Below are positions 1 through 7,899 of a stretch of DNA of 64,000 nucleotides, piece by piece. A program made the translations under genes and the position numbers. The notes under the pieces were generated by a model. The model did not search any database and had not been told where the DNA came from. It was given only the letters and a program-made list of their open reading frames with translations. The first letter of the stretch is position 1; every line of letters starts with the position of its first letter. The stretch is from Shinella sp032095155 (GTDB lineage: Bacteria > Pseudomonadota > Alphaproteobacteria > Rhizobiales > Rhizobiaceae), in the NCBI RefSeq assembly GCF_049199905.1, contig NZ_JBLZPK010000019.1:1-64000 (forward strand), written 5' to 3'.

Positions 1-23
1 GTCCGGTTCAGTCTGAACCGGAC
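1..23. repeat. Perfect hairpin palindrome at window edge
   Basis: The arms GTCCGGTTCAG and CTGAACCGGAC are exact reverse complements around one central base. The element is at the very edge, so its full extent is unknown. It lies downstream of the leftward kinase gene and could act as a terminator stem or be part of a palindromic repeat. Confidence 0.6.
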
Positions 24-46
24 AGACGCTAGATTCTTTTGTTTTC

Positions 47-91
47 GTTTGTCTTTTCGGGAAAACCGGTTCCCACTTTTCCCTGACAAAC
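47..91. repeat. Nested palindromic intergenic repeat, rhizobial type
   Basis: An outer pair GTTTGTC (47-53) and GACAAAC (85-91) encloses an inner pair GGGAAAA (59-65) and TTTTCCC (77-83), with the palindrome AACCGGTT at 64-71. Sequences with a core like AAAACCGGTTCCCACTTTT recur between genes in many Rhizobiales genomes. It ends two bases before the stop codon of the kinase and may serve as its transcription terminator. Family assignment is from memory of the motif. Confidence 0.5.
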
Positions 92-92
92 T

Positions 93-1145
93 CTAGGCGG
101 CGGCTGGAGGCTTGATCTGGCAATCGGCGTCTCCCCGGTGCCTGATGGTCACGGCGGTGCCGGGATTTGCATCGCTCACCTGGATTTCGCCCTCCAGGTT
201 CCGGGCAAGCGCTTCGATGATGCCGGTCCCCAGGCCAGACCTGGGGGCAAGATCGCCGGTCGGCATGCCGATGCCGTCGTCGGTGACGGAAAGCGTCCAG
301 TCGCTGCCCGTCGAGCAATAGTCGATGACGATCGTGCCGGTCTGTTGACCCGGAAAGGCGTGCTTGAGCGCGTTGATCACCAATTCGGTCACGATGAGCC
401 CAAGGCTGACGGAAACGCCGGCTTCCACCAAGCTGTCATCGACGTTCACCGATATCGAAAGCCGGTCGTCGTCGGCGATCATCGACGCGCCGAGGCTTTC
501 GCAAAGCTGCGTGAAATAGGTGTGCAGTTCGACATTGCCAGTGCTGGACGTGGAAAGCTGCCGTTGCACGGCCGCAATCGACATGACCCGGTGATGGGCG
601 TTGCGAAGGTGGCCGCGCGCTTCCTCCGATTGCACCTGGCGTGCGCTCTGCATGAGGACGCTGGCAATGATCTGAAGGCTGTTTGCGACCCGGTGCTGAA
701 CCTCCTGCATCAGGATGGCCTTCTCCCGGATAAGCTCATCTTTCAGCTTCGCTTCGGCGCGCGCGTCCGTCACGTCGGTGATGGCCAGCAGAAGCCGGAC
801 ATGCGCCGTGTCGCCGTCGTCGAGGAGCTGCGCATTGACGATCAACTGCCGTGGTTTCCGGTTCGGCCGCTGGAGGTCGATTTCGTAGGCCGCGATCCGC
901 GCGCTTCCGGAAGCGGTCGCCTTCAGGAGCGAGGCGAGCTTGGGCATCGCCCATTCACCGTTTCCGAGCGAAGCGAGCGGTCTGCCGGGAATTGTCGCCG
1001 GATCGATTTCGAATGTCCGGCAGAACGATGTGCTCGCTGCAATGACCGTCAGGTCCTTGGAGAGGAAAAGCAGCGGCTCGTTCGATGAAACGACAACGGC
1101 AAGGGTACTGGCCGCTTCGAAATGGACGATCGGTTCGGTTGACAT
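93..1145 (-). CDS. PAS domain sensor histidine kinase, HisKA_2/HWE type
   Basis: This is a soluble sensor kinase of about 350 residues. A PAS-like sensor domain occupies roughly residues 15-125, followed by a short coil. The phosphoacceptor block reads EVQHRVANSLQ with His151, as in the HisKA_2 family, and a C-terminal HATPase domain has an N-box (ELVINALKHAF) and a G-box (DDGIGM). No membrane segment is visible, so it probably senses an intracellular cue through PAS. The start at 1145 (MSTEPIVHF) is preferred because the upstream extension to 1241 is basic and unlike a domain. In alphaproteobacteria such kinases often feed the general stress response, but no PhyR or NepR gene is present here, so its target is unknown. 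Confidence 0.85.
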   Translation of the reverse strand: MSTEPIVHFEAASTLAVVVSSNEPLLFLSKDLTVIAASTSFCRTFEIDPATIPGRPLASLGNGEWAMPKLASLLKATASGSARIAAYEIDLQRPNRKPRQLIVNAQLLDDGDTAHVRLLLAITDVTDARAEAKLKDELIREKAILMQEVQHRVANSLQIIASVLMQSARQVQSEEARGHLRNAHHRVMSIAAVQRQLSTSSTGNVELHTYFTQLCESLGASMIADDDRLSISVNVDDSLVEAGVSVSLGLIVTELVINALKHAFPGQQTGTIVIDYCSTGSDWTLSVTDDGIGMPTGDLAPRSGLGTGIIEALARNLEGEIQVSDANPGTAVTIRHRGDADCQIKPPAAA

Positions 1146-1286
1146 GGAAATGGCCCTCGAGGGCCGAAAACTCGCGGGGGCACGAGCCATCACTCGGCAG
1201 GAACGTCGCCGGATGCAATCCTCATGCCGACGTTCTGGCAAACCATATCATATCGAGCCTGAACAGGCTCTACACTTAATCGGCAT

Positions 1287-1445
1287 GGTGACGGCGCCAT
1301 CCAGTTTTTCTTCGCCTCACAGTTCGGTGAAAGCACGCACTTAAAAGCAAATGAAATCGTCAGCCAGCAGAAGTCGATTGTCGAAGAGCAGGTGAACCTG
1401 CGCACCGCGGAGATCGAGGGCGCGCTTGAGGGAAAGACACTAATT
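1287..1445 (+). pseudogene. Decayed fragment of a LOV-type histidine kinase
   Basis: Translation of this stretch gives a peptide matching residues 127-178 of the LOV kinase at 22627-23739. By eye, 40 of 52 residues agree, including IQFFFASQ, KANEIVS and KSIVEEQV. The match stops just before the His-containing H-box, and no start codon or LOV core precedes it. The reading frame is still open across the match. It is best read as the linker of a former paralogue left behind by deletion. Confidence 0.7.
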
Positions 1446-1807
1446 GCGGCTCCAGTCGCGAGCAACCGGTGCCCCTGTGACGCAGTGCTACGCAGCCGAA
1501 ATGGCTCCGCACCGCAACCCGCGCCTAGGGAAGCAGATCGCCAGCGTTCGCTCGACAGAAAACGATTAGAAAATCTAACAATTTTGTTCGACTTTCTAAA
1601 TTGAGCTAAGCCCTCAACGGGCATACCTTCCTCTCCAAGCTGCTCGGGAGGCGGCTGGGAGTGGCGGCGGGTTCGCCTTCCCCGGAGGAGACAAGGCTCA
1701 TTATGATGACTGCGACCGATGGAGCGCTTGGCGCTGCCGCGCGCTCGTCGATGCGCCCACTTCAGCGGGACACTCCTCACAATCATCCCCTAGCTGAGGA
1801 CCTGTCG
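1446..1807. other. Intergenic region upstream of the TRAP operon
   Basis: No gene is supported here. An AT-rich patch near 1567-1605 contains TTAGAAA and TTTCTAA arms flanking an ATCTAACAATTTTG core. This is the most likely promoter or operator area for the rightward operon. A possible upstream in-frame start at 1661 for the next gene is not favoured. Confidence 0.35.
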
Positions 1808-3166
1808 ATGAACCTTTATTCCCTTCTTTCCCTGCGCGCGGCCAACGGCCGTCCCGTTCGTGTGGCGCTGATCGGCGCCGGCAAATTCGGTTCGATGGTC
1901 CTGGCACAGGCCCAGCGCATCGCCGGCTTGCATATGGTAGCGGTGGCCGACCTCGATGTCGCCAAGGCACGCGAATCCATGCAGCGTGTCGGCTGGGCCA
2001 AGGAGCGCTACCAAGCGCAGAGCTGCGGCGACGCGCTGAAGACCGGCCAGACCTTCGTGACCGACGACGTCAATGCGATCTTCGATTGCGACGAGATCGA
2101 ATGCGTCATCGAGGCGACCGGCCACCCGATCGCCGGTACGCGCCACGCGCTCGGCGCCATCGAGAGCCGCAAGCATGTCATCATGGTCAATGTCGAGGCC
2201 GACGTGATGGTCGGCCCGATCCTGGCGGAAAAGGCCCGCGCCGCCGGCGTCATCTATTCCATGGCCTATGGCGATCAGCCAGCGCTGATCTGCGAACTCG
2301 TCGACTGGGCGCGCGCTACCGGCTTCGAGGTGACCGCCGCCGGCAAGGGCATGAATTTCGAGCCGCGCTACCGCTATTCTACGCCGGACACGGTATGGGG
2401 GCTGTTCGGTTGGACTGAGGAACAGGTCGCCGCAGACAACCTCAATCCGAAGCTTTACAATTCCTTCACCGACGGCACAAAGGCGGCGATCGAGATGGCG
2501 GCTGTTGCCAACGGTACAGGCCTCGATTGCCCGGATGACGGCCTTGCCTTCCCGCCGGCCGGCCTGCACGATCTGGCGCGCGTCTTCCGTCCCGCGAGCG
2601 ACGGCGGCCGCATGGCCCGGTCCGGCCTTGTCGACATCGCGGCCAGCCAGGAGCCGGACGGCCGCGAGGTCTTCAACAACATCCGCTACGGCGTCTTCGT
2701 CACCTTCAAGGCGCACAACGAATATGCTCGCGCCTGCTTCAAGCAGTACGGCCTCCTGACCGATCCGTCTGGCTGGTATGCCTCCATGTGGCGCCCGTTC
2801 CACATCATCGGCCTCGAGACCTCAGTCAGCGTCCTGTCCGCCGTGCTTCGCAACGAGCCGACGGGTTGCTCGAAGGAGTTCCGCGGCGATGCGGTGGCTA
2901 CCGCAAAGAAGGACATGCAGCCCGGCGAGATGCTGGACGGCGAGGGCGGTTACGCCGTCTGGGCGAACGCCATCCCGGCGACCCGTAGCCTCGACCTGAA
3001 GGCGCTGCCGATCGGCCTTGCCCATAACGTCAAACTGAAGCGGCCGATCAAGAAAGATCAGATCGTCAGCTTCGACGATGTTGAGATCGTCAACGACCTC
3101 GATGTCGTGACTCTGCGCCAGGAAATGGAAGAACGCTTCCGCCCCGGCCAGGATGCGGCGGCCTGA
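1808..3166 (+). CDS. NAD(P)-dependent oxidoreductase with SAF domain (COG4091-like)
   Basis: This 452-residue protein starts MNLYSLLSLRAANGR. It carries a Rossmann nucleotide-binding motif, VALIGAGKFGSMVL, at about residues 22-35, and ends in a SAF-like region around HNVKLKRPIKKDQIV. This matches the group annotated as predicted homoserine dehydrogenase COG4091. It is not a homoserine dehydrogenase of amino-acid synthesis and usually sits in carbohydrate-acid catabolic operons. The start at 1808 is chosen because GAGGA lies 8 bases upstream and the family begins here. It is the first gene of an operon with an ABM protein, a beta-hydroxyacid dehydrogenase, a TRAP importer and gluconokinase, so a redox step on an imported sugar acid is likely. 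The substrate is unknown. Confidence 0.75.
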   Translation: MNLYSLLSLRAANGRPVRVALIGAGKFGSMVLAQAQRIAGLHMVAVADLDVAKARESMQRVGWAKERYQAQSCGDALKTGQTFVTDDVNAIFDCDEIECVIEATGHPIAGTRHALGAIESRKHVIMVNVEADVMVGPILAEKARAAGVIYSMAYGDQPALICELVDWARATGFEVTAAGKGMNFEPRYRYSTPDTVWGLFGWTEEQVAADNLNPKLYNSFTDGTKAAIEMAAVANGTGLDCPDDGLAFPPAGLHDLARVFRPASDGGRMARSGLVDIAASQEPDGREVFNNIRYGVFVTFKAHNEYARACFKQYGLLTDPSGWYASMWRPFHIIGLETSVSVLSAVLRNEPTGCSKEFRGDAVATAKKDMQPGEMLDGEGGYAVWANAIPATRSLDLKALPIGLAHNVKLKRPIKKDQIVSFDDVEIVNDLDVVTLRQEMEERFRPGQDAAA

Positions 3167-3189
3167 TGGCGCGGGAAGGGAAAGGGAAG

Positions 3190-3489
3190 ATGGAAGCCTT
3201 CGTCGTCATAGCCGAGTTTCGCGTGCGGCCGGAAAGGCTTGCGGAATTTCTGGTGGCCGCCCGCGACGATGCTGACCATTCGGTGGCGGATGAGCCGGGA
3301 TGTCGACAGTTCGACGTCATACAGCCCGAAGGAAAAGACGGCACTGTCGTCTTCTACGAGGTCTATGACAGCCGCGAGGCCTTCGACGCCCATCTGCAGA
3401 CGCCGCATCTAGACCGGTTCCGCACAGCGTTCCCGCCCCTCATCCTGGAGGAGCGGCCCGTCCGTTTCTTGCAACGTCACTATCCGTGA
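3190..3489 (+). CDS. Antibiotic biosynthesis monooxygenase (ABM) domain protein
   Basis: A 99-residue ferredoxin-like ABM domain protein starting MEAFVVIAEFRVRPERL. The pattern of a first strand, a helix with ADEPGC, FDVIQ and then FYEVYDSREAFDAHLQTPH is characteristic of the YgiN/LsrG-like small monooxygenase family. Members oxidise quinols or rearrange small keto compounds, and LsrG is a member acting on phospho-AI-2. The start at 3190 follows a strong purine tract (GGGAAAGGGAAG). An in-frame ATG at 3166 overlaps the preceding stop and is less likely. Its place between two oxidoreductases suggests a role in handling a reactive keto-sugar intermediate, which is inference. Confidence 0.8.
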   Translation: MEAFVVIAEFRVRPERLAEFLVAARDDADHSVADEPGCRQFDVIQPEGKDGTVVFYEVYDSREAFDAHLQTPHLDRFRTAFPPLILEERPVRFLQRHYP

Positions 3490-3501
3490 AGGGGGGGCAC
3501 C

Positions 3502-4407
3502 ATGGCCGAAGCTGTGAAACGGATTGCCGTCATCGGGACCGGCATCATGGGCGGCCCGATGGCCGGGCGGCTCGCCGATGCCGGTTTTCAGGTAATCGCG
3601 TGGAATCGGACCCGGGACAAAGCGGATGCGCTGTCGTCCCGCGGCGTCGTTTCCGTGGGATCGGCGGCGGAAGCCGCCGTCGGGGCCGACGTTGTGATCT
3701 GCATGCTCAGCTCCGGTCTCGTCTGTGAGGACGTGCTTCTCGGCAGCGACGGCGTGGTGGCCACGATGAAGTCCGGTTCCGCGCTCGTCGTAATGAGTTC
3801 CATTCCGGTGGAAACGGCGGTGCTCATAGGCAAACGGGCCGTCGAACGAGGCCTGGCCTATAGCGACGCCCCGGTTTCCGGTGGCGAGAAGGGCGCGCGG
3901 GAAGGCACGCTCGCCATTATGGCGGGCGGCGTCGAGGCCGATGTCATGGCGCTTTCCGCCGTCTTCGCCTGTCTTGGCCGGGTGACGCAAGTCGGCCCCG
4001 CCGGCAGCGGCACGCTGACGAAGCTTGCCAACCAGCTCATCGTCGCCTCGACGATCTGCGCGGTTGCCGAGGCCTTGACCCTCGCCGAACGAGGCGGGGC
4101 GAACCCCGCCCGCGTGCGCGAGGCGTTGCTTGGCGGCTTTGCTGACTCCACCATCTTCCGCCAACACGGGCTGCGGATGGTGACGGGCGATTTTCGCCCC
4201 GGCGGGCCAGCGAAATACCAGGTTAAGGACACATCGACGGCTTTGGCCTTTGCCCATAGCCGGGGATTGCGACTGCCGGTCGGCGAGGAGGTCGACCGGC
4301 TCTACCAGGCCATGGTCGACAACGGCGATGGCGATCTGGATCATAGCGGAATCATTCTTGAACTTCGGCGCATGAACGAAACCGCGCAACCGACGGCTTG
4401 TGCCTGA
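3502..4407 (+). CDS. Beta-hydroxyacid dehydrogenase (3-HIBADH / tartronate semialdehyde reductase family)
   Basis: A 301-residue member of the 3-hydroxyisobutyrate dehydrogenase superfamily. The N-terminal Rossmann motif is VIGTGIMGGPMAG. It is followed by WNRT, suggesting NADP preference, then the substrate signature DAPVSGGEKGAREGT and the catalytic lysine in LTKLANQLI. Relatives reduce tartronate semialdehyde to glycerate or oxidise related hydroxyacids such as threonate. A ribosome-binding sequence AAGGGGGG precedes the ATG. It lies 12 bases after the ABM gene and 24 before the TRAP binding protein, so it is clearly co-transcribed with the importer. The exact substrate cannot be read from sequence. 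Confidence 0.85.
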   Translation: MAEAVKRIAVIGTGIMGGPMAGRLADAGFQVIAWNRTRDKADALSSRGVVSVGSAAEAAVGADVVICMLSSGLVCEDVLLGSDGVVATMKSGSALVVMSSIPVETAVLIGKRAVERGLAYSDAPVSGGEKGAREGTLAIMAGGVEADVMALSAVFACLGRVTQVGPAGSGTLTKLANQLIVASTICAVAEALTLAERGGANPARVREALLGGFADSTIFRQHGLRMVTGDFRPGGPAKYQVKDTSTALAFAHSRGLRLPVGEEVDRLYQAMVDNGDGDLDHSGIILELRRMNETAQPTACA

Positions 4408-4431
4408 CATCAACTTTTGGGAGGATTTGAC

Positions 4432-5427
4432 ATGAAACGCATGACCATTCGCGGCCTCGTCGCGGCAGCAACCCTATTCTCGGCCTCGTTCGCCGCGGCC
4501 GAAACCCTGACGCTCTCGACGCCGGATGCCGATACATCGGAAATCACCCTTGCCGCCAACAAGTTCGCCGAGTTGGTCTCGGCCAAGACGAACGGCGAGC
4601 TCACCATAAAGGTGTTTGCGAACGGCACGCTCTATGGCGGCGATCCGTCGGCGGGCGTCAAGCAGCTCGCGGGCGGCTCGCTGGACATGCTGCTGAACTC
4701 GACCTCGCTCTATGCCACCTTCAATCCCAAGTTCACGGCCATCGCCATTCCCTACCAGTTCCGCGATATCGAGCAGCTGCGCGCCTATCTCGACAGCGAC
4801 CTCGGCAAGGAATTGCAGGGCGATCTCAGCAATATCGGCATTCTCGGGCTCGACCTCTGGTCTCGCCCGCTGCGCCAGATCACCAATTCGAAGCTGGCGA
4901 TCACCGCGCCGGCGGACCTCAAGGGCATGAAGCTGCGCGTGCCGAACAATCCGCTCTGGGTGGAATTCTTTGGCGCGATGGGCGCGGCTCCGACGCCGAT
5001 GGCCTTCGCGGAAGTTTATAACGCCCTGCAGCTGAAGGTCGTCGACGGGCAGGAGAACCCGCTCAACGTTCCGGTCAGCGCCCGCCTGTTCGAAGTGCAG
5101 AAATACGCGACGATCAGCAATCACATCGCCGATGCCTGGGTGCTCGGCATGAATCCGGCGCGCTACGAGGGCCTCAGCGATGCCTTCAAGGCCGCCTTGC
5201 AGGAAGCTGCCAAGGAAGCTGAGGCCTGGAAGGCCCAGAACGACGCCGCGGATATCGCGAAGTCGCTCGAAACGCTAAAGGCGAACGGCATGGAGGTCAA
5301 CGAGCTGACCGAGGAACAGCGCCAGGCCTTCGTTGCGGTCGCCGCCGGACTGTCGGAGAAATTCGCTGCTCTCGTGAAGGACCAGTCCTTCTTCGATCGC
5401 ACTCAGTCCTTCGCTAAGACGAACTGA
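4432..5427 (+). CDS. TRAP transporter solute-binding protein, DctP type
   Basis: This 331-residue periplasmic receptor starts MKRMTIRGLVAAATLF and has a cleavable signal peptide ending near AAAETL. The DctP fold is recognisable from SPAD-like start residues, the GELTIKVFANGTLYGG segment and the conserved DLKGMKLRVPNNP motif. An arginine in KLRVP normally clamps the substrate carboxylate. It captures an organic or sugar acid and hands it to the DctQ/DctM membrane pair that follows. The operon context with gluconokinase favours an aldonic acid. AGGAGG-like sequence (GGGAGGATTTGAC) supports the start at 4432 over 4417. Confidence 0.9.
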   Translation: MKRMTIRGLVAAATLFSASFAAAETLTLSTPDADTSEITLAANKFAELVSAKTNGELTIKVFANGTLYGGDPSAGVKQLAGGSLDMLLNSTSLYATFNPKFTAIAIPYQFRDIEQLRAYLDSDLGKELQGDLSNIGILGLDLWSRPLRQITNSKLAITAPADLKGMKLRVPNNPLWVEFFGAMGAAPTPMAFAEVYNALQLKVVDGQENPLNVPVSARLFEVQKYATISNHIADAWVLGMNPARYEGLSDAFKAALQEAAKEAEAWKAQNDAADIAKSLETLKANGMEVNELTEEQRQAFVAVAAGLSEKFAALVKDQSFFDRTQSFAKTN

Positions 5428-5436
5428 TGCCCCGAC

Positions 5437-5464
5437 CGGCACCTTGTTTTCGGACAGGGTGCCG
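5437..5464 (+). promoter_or_regulatory. Intercistronic stem-loop after dctP-type gene
   Basis: CGGCACCTTG (5437-5446) can pair with CAGGGTGCCG (5455-5464) across an 8-base loop with one G-U pair. It starts 9 bases after the binding-protein stop and precedes the DctQ gene. Such stems usually protect the upstream message or partly terminate, giving more binding protein than membrane subunits. Confidence 0.65.
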
Positions 5465-5506
5465 TCTTATCCGGCTTCGGTCTCATTCCTGCGGAAAGGC
5501 ATTCCC

Positions 5507-6058
5507 ATGCGTGCTCCCTTGCGTTCCCCACTCGGTACCTTCGTGAAGATCATCGCCGATGTCGCGGCGGGTGCGGCGTGCGCCGGCATCCTGATCGTCG
5601 TACTGGTCCAGGTCGTCGGCCGCCTTGCCGGGCATCCGTTTCCCTGGACCGAGGAAGCGACGCGCTTTCTCTTCATCTGGATGGTATTCCTCGGCCTCGC
5701 GGCCGGTTTCAGGACGGTCGAAAGCGCGCGCGTCGTCGTCTTCCTCGTCATGGCGCGCCGGCTCTTCCAGCATCTCGCCGTGCCGATCTATATCCTGTCT
5801 TCGGTCTTCTTTTTCGGGATGATGGGCTGGACCGGCCTGACGCTGGTGCGCCAGCAGATCATGATGAGCGAGACGGCCGCGACGCTGCCCATTCCCATGT
5901 GGATGATCGGTATGGTGATGCCGGTTTCCGCGGTCATCGCGATCCTTGCAATCTTCGATTCTCTGCGCAGCCGCCGCGACCTCATCGCGCTTCCTGAACT
6001 CGGTTTGCCGGCGGGCGAAAGCGCCCATGCTGACATCTCCATCTCATCGGGACATTGA
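5507..6058 (+). CDS. TRAP transporter small permease, DctQ type
   Basis: A 183-residue inner-membrane protein with about four hydrophobic segments. The DctQ signature PWTEEATRFLFIWMVFLG is present around residues 45-62. It bridges the receptor and the large DctM channel in sodium-driven uptake. The start at 5507 (MRAPLRS) follows GGAAAGG. The longer open frame from 5444 lies inside the stem-loop region and is rejected. The gene is followed directly by DctM, 3 bases later. Confidence 0.88.
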   Translation: MRAPLRSPLGTFVKIIADVAAGAACAGILIVVLVQVVGRLAGHPFPWTEEATRFLFIWMVFLGLAAGFRTVESARVVVFLVMARRLFQHLAVPIYILSSVFFFGMMGWTGLTLVRQQIMMSETAATLPIPMWMIGMVMPVSAVIAILAIFDSLRSRRDLIALPELGLPAGESAHADISISSGH

Positions 6059-6061
6059 TCT

Positions 6062-7342
6062 ATGTCGCTCTTTCTCCTCTTCTCCTTCTTCGGGCTGAGC
6101 ATGCTCGGCATACCGCTCGCCGTTGCGCTGGCGCTCGCCGGTGTCGCGACGCTCTGGCTCTACACATCCATGCCGATGGACCTGCTTTCACAGACGATGT
6201 TCTCCTCGATGAACTCCTTCCTGCTGGTGGCGGTACCGCTTTTCATCCTGGTCGGCACCGTGATGGAGCGCGGCCGGGTCGCCGAACGCATCTTCGACTT
6301 CGCGGAGGCGATCGTCGGCTGGCTTCCGGGCGGTCTTGGCCATGTCAACGTGATCTCGTCGGTGATCTTTTCAGGCGTGTCCGGCTCCTCGGTCGCCGAT
6401 ATCGCGTCGGTGGGAGCCATCGAGATCAAGGCGATGGAGCGGCATGGGTTTCCGAAGGGCTATGCCGTCGGCATGACGCTCTGCACGGCGACGCTCTCCT
6501 CTATCATCCCGCCCTCCATCCTTGTCGTCATCGCCGGCTCGATTGCCAACGTCTCCATCGGTACCCTGCTGGTCGCCGGCCTGGTGCCGGGCATGTTCAT
6601 CGCCTTCGCCTTCCTGGTCTTCAACCACTTCTATTCGGTCTATTACGGCTACAATCCGCCAACGCCGTTCAACTTCCGGCTTGTCGTGGTGACGGGCCTG
6701 CGTGCCATCCTGCCGATGCTGACCCCGCTGATCCTTATCATCGGCATCGCCAGCGGACTGTTCACGCCCACCGAGGCAGCGGCAATAGCTGTCGTCTATG
6801 TCGCCGTGCTCGGGCTTCTGGTCTACAGGACCCTTCCGATCCGCGAGATCCCGGAAATCCTTATCTCGACGGCGCGCATTTCCGGCACGATCCTCTTCAT
6901 CGCCGCGACCTCGCAGCTTGCCGCCTGGATATTCACCTACGATGGCCTGCCCGAGAAGGTAGCCGACCTCCTGCAGGCGATGAGCCTCGGTCCGCTCACG
7001 GGCATGCTGGTGATCTTCGTCTTCCTGCTGATCATCGGCATCTTCATGGAGGCGATCCCAGCCATGTTCATCCTCATCCCCGTGCTGATGCCGCCGGTGC
7101 AGGCACTGGGCATCGACCCGATCCACTTCCTGATCGTCACCGTCATGACGCTGACGCTCGGACTGGTGACCCCGCCCGTCGGCGTCTGCCTTTTCGCAGC
7201 CGCGCAGGTTGCCAACATGAAGGTCGAGGACGTCATCCGCGGTTCGCTGGCGCCGATGGCGGTGCTGACGCTCGCCATTTTCGCGCTGGTGCTTTTCCCG
7301 ATCCTCACACTCGGCCCTATCCGATTGCTCGGGATGTATTGA
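6062..7342 (+). CDS. TRAP transporter large permease, DctM type
   Basis: A 426-residue polytopic membrane protein of usual DctM length, with a dozen hydrophobic segments. Conserved features include FSGVSGSSVADIASVG near residues 103-118, IIPPSI and GLVTPPVGVCLF near the end, all typical of the ion-coupled TRAP channel. Codon spacing places it 3 bases after DctQ and 2 bases before gluconokinase, so all are one transcript. A long overlapping open frame in another phase across this gene is a high-GC artefact. Confidence 0.92.
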   Translation: MSLFLLFSFFGLSMLGIPLAVALALAGVATLWLYTSMPMDLLSQTMFSSMNSFLLVAVPLFILVGTVMERGRVAERIFDFAEAIVGWLPGGLGHVNVISSVIFSGVSGSSVADIASVGAIEIKAMERHGFPKGYAVGMTLCTATLSSIIPPSILVVIAGSIANVSIGTLLVAGLVPGMFIAFAFLVFNHFYSVYYGYNPPTPFNFRLVVVTGLRAILPMLTPLILIIGIASGLFTPTEAAAIAVVYVAVLGLLVYRTLPIREIPEILISTARISGTILFIAATSQLAAWIFTYDGLPEKVADLLQAMSLGPLTGMLVIFVFLLIIGIFMEAIPAMFILIPVLMPPVQALGIDPIHFLIVTVMTLTLGLVTPPVGVCLFAAAQVANMKVEDVIRGSLAPMAVLTLAIFALVLFPILTLGPIRLLGMY

Positions 7343-7344
7343 CG

Positions 7345-7896
7345 ATGACCGATGCGGTTCAAAACCTGCGCTCCAAAAGGGCGCAGGTTAGACATATCCT
7401 CGTGATGGGCATTGCCGGCACGGGAAAGAGCGTGACCGCCAGCCGGCTTGCCGCTGCGCTCGGCGGCATCTTCATCGAAGCGGACATTTATCACAGCCCT
7501 GGGAACGTCGACCGTATGAGCCGAGGCGTCGGTCTGACGGATGAAGACCGTTGGCCGTGGCTGGCAGCCGTTGCAGATGCCGCGCTCGGCGCGGAAGCCT
7601 CGCCTGCGATCGTCGCCTGCTCGGCCCTCAGGCGTAGCTATCGCGACTTCCTCCGCGCGCGGATTGGAGCGTTCCCGATCCTCTATCTCACCGGCTCCCC
7701 GGAGATGATCGGCGAACGCCTCGCCCATCGCCGGAACCACTTTGCCGGCGGCTCGCTGCTCGAAAGCCAGTTGCAAACTTTGGAGGCGCCGGCGGACGAC
7801 GAGGATGTCGTGCACCTCGATATCCGCTTGCCGCCCGATGCCATCGTCGCGGCCGCGCTTGCCCGCCTCGATGGCCGTACTGCGGCCGGCGGCTGA
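7345..7896 (+). CDS. gntK: Gluconokinase
   Basis: A 183-residue P-loop kinase of GntK type. The Walker A motif is GIAGTGKS, followed by EADIYHSPGNVDRMSRG, DEDRWPWL, CSALRRSYRDFLR and the lid sequence HFAGGSLLESQLQTLE, all in the order of known gluconokinases. It would phosphorylate gluconate or a close aldonate at C6 after TRAP uptake, feeding the Entner-Doudoroff or pentose phosphate pathways. The start at 7345 lies 2 bases after the DctM stop. The gene ends 3 bases before the convergent LysR gene. GntK specificity is firm at family level, but the natural acid could be another aldonate. Confidence 0.88.
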   Translation: MTDAVQNLRSKRAQVRHILVMGIAGTGKSVTASRLAAALGGIFIEADIYHSPGNVDRMSRGVGLTDEDRWPWLAAVADAALGAEASPAIVACSALRRSYRDFLRARIGAFPILYLTGSPEMIGERLAHRRNHFAGGSLLESQLQTLEAPADDEDVVHLDIRLPPDAIVAAALARLDGRTAAGG

Positions 7897-7899
7897 TCC

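Noticed and set aside
1661..1807. N-terminal extension of the COG4091-like oxidoreductase to 1661
   Set aside because: The extra 49 residues do not resemble the family, and a better ribosome-binding site sits before 1808.
6055..7344. A 613-codon open frame overlapping the whole DctM gene
   Set aside because: Only its last 183 codons are real (gluconokinase from 7345). The rest is the shifted phase of DctM, with His/Arg/Ala-rich content typical of high-GC shadow frames.
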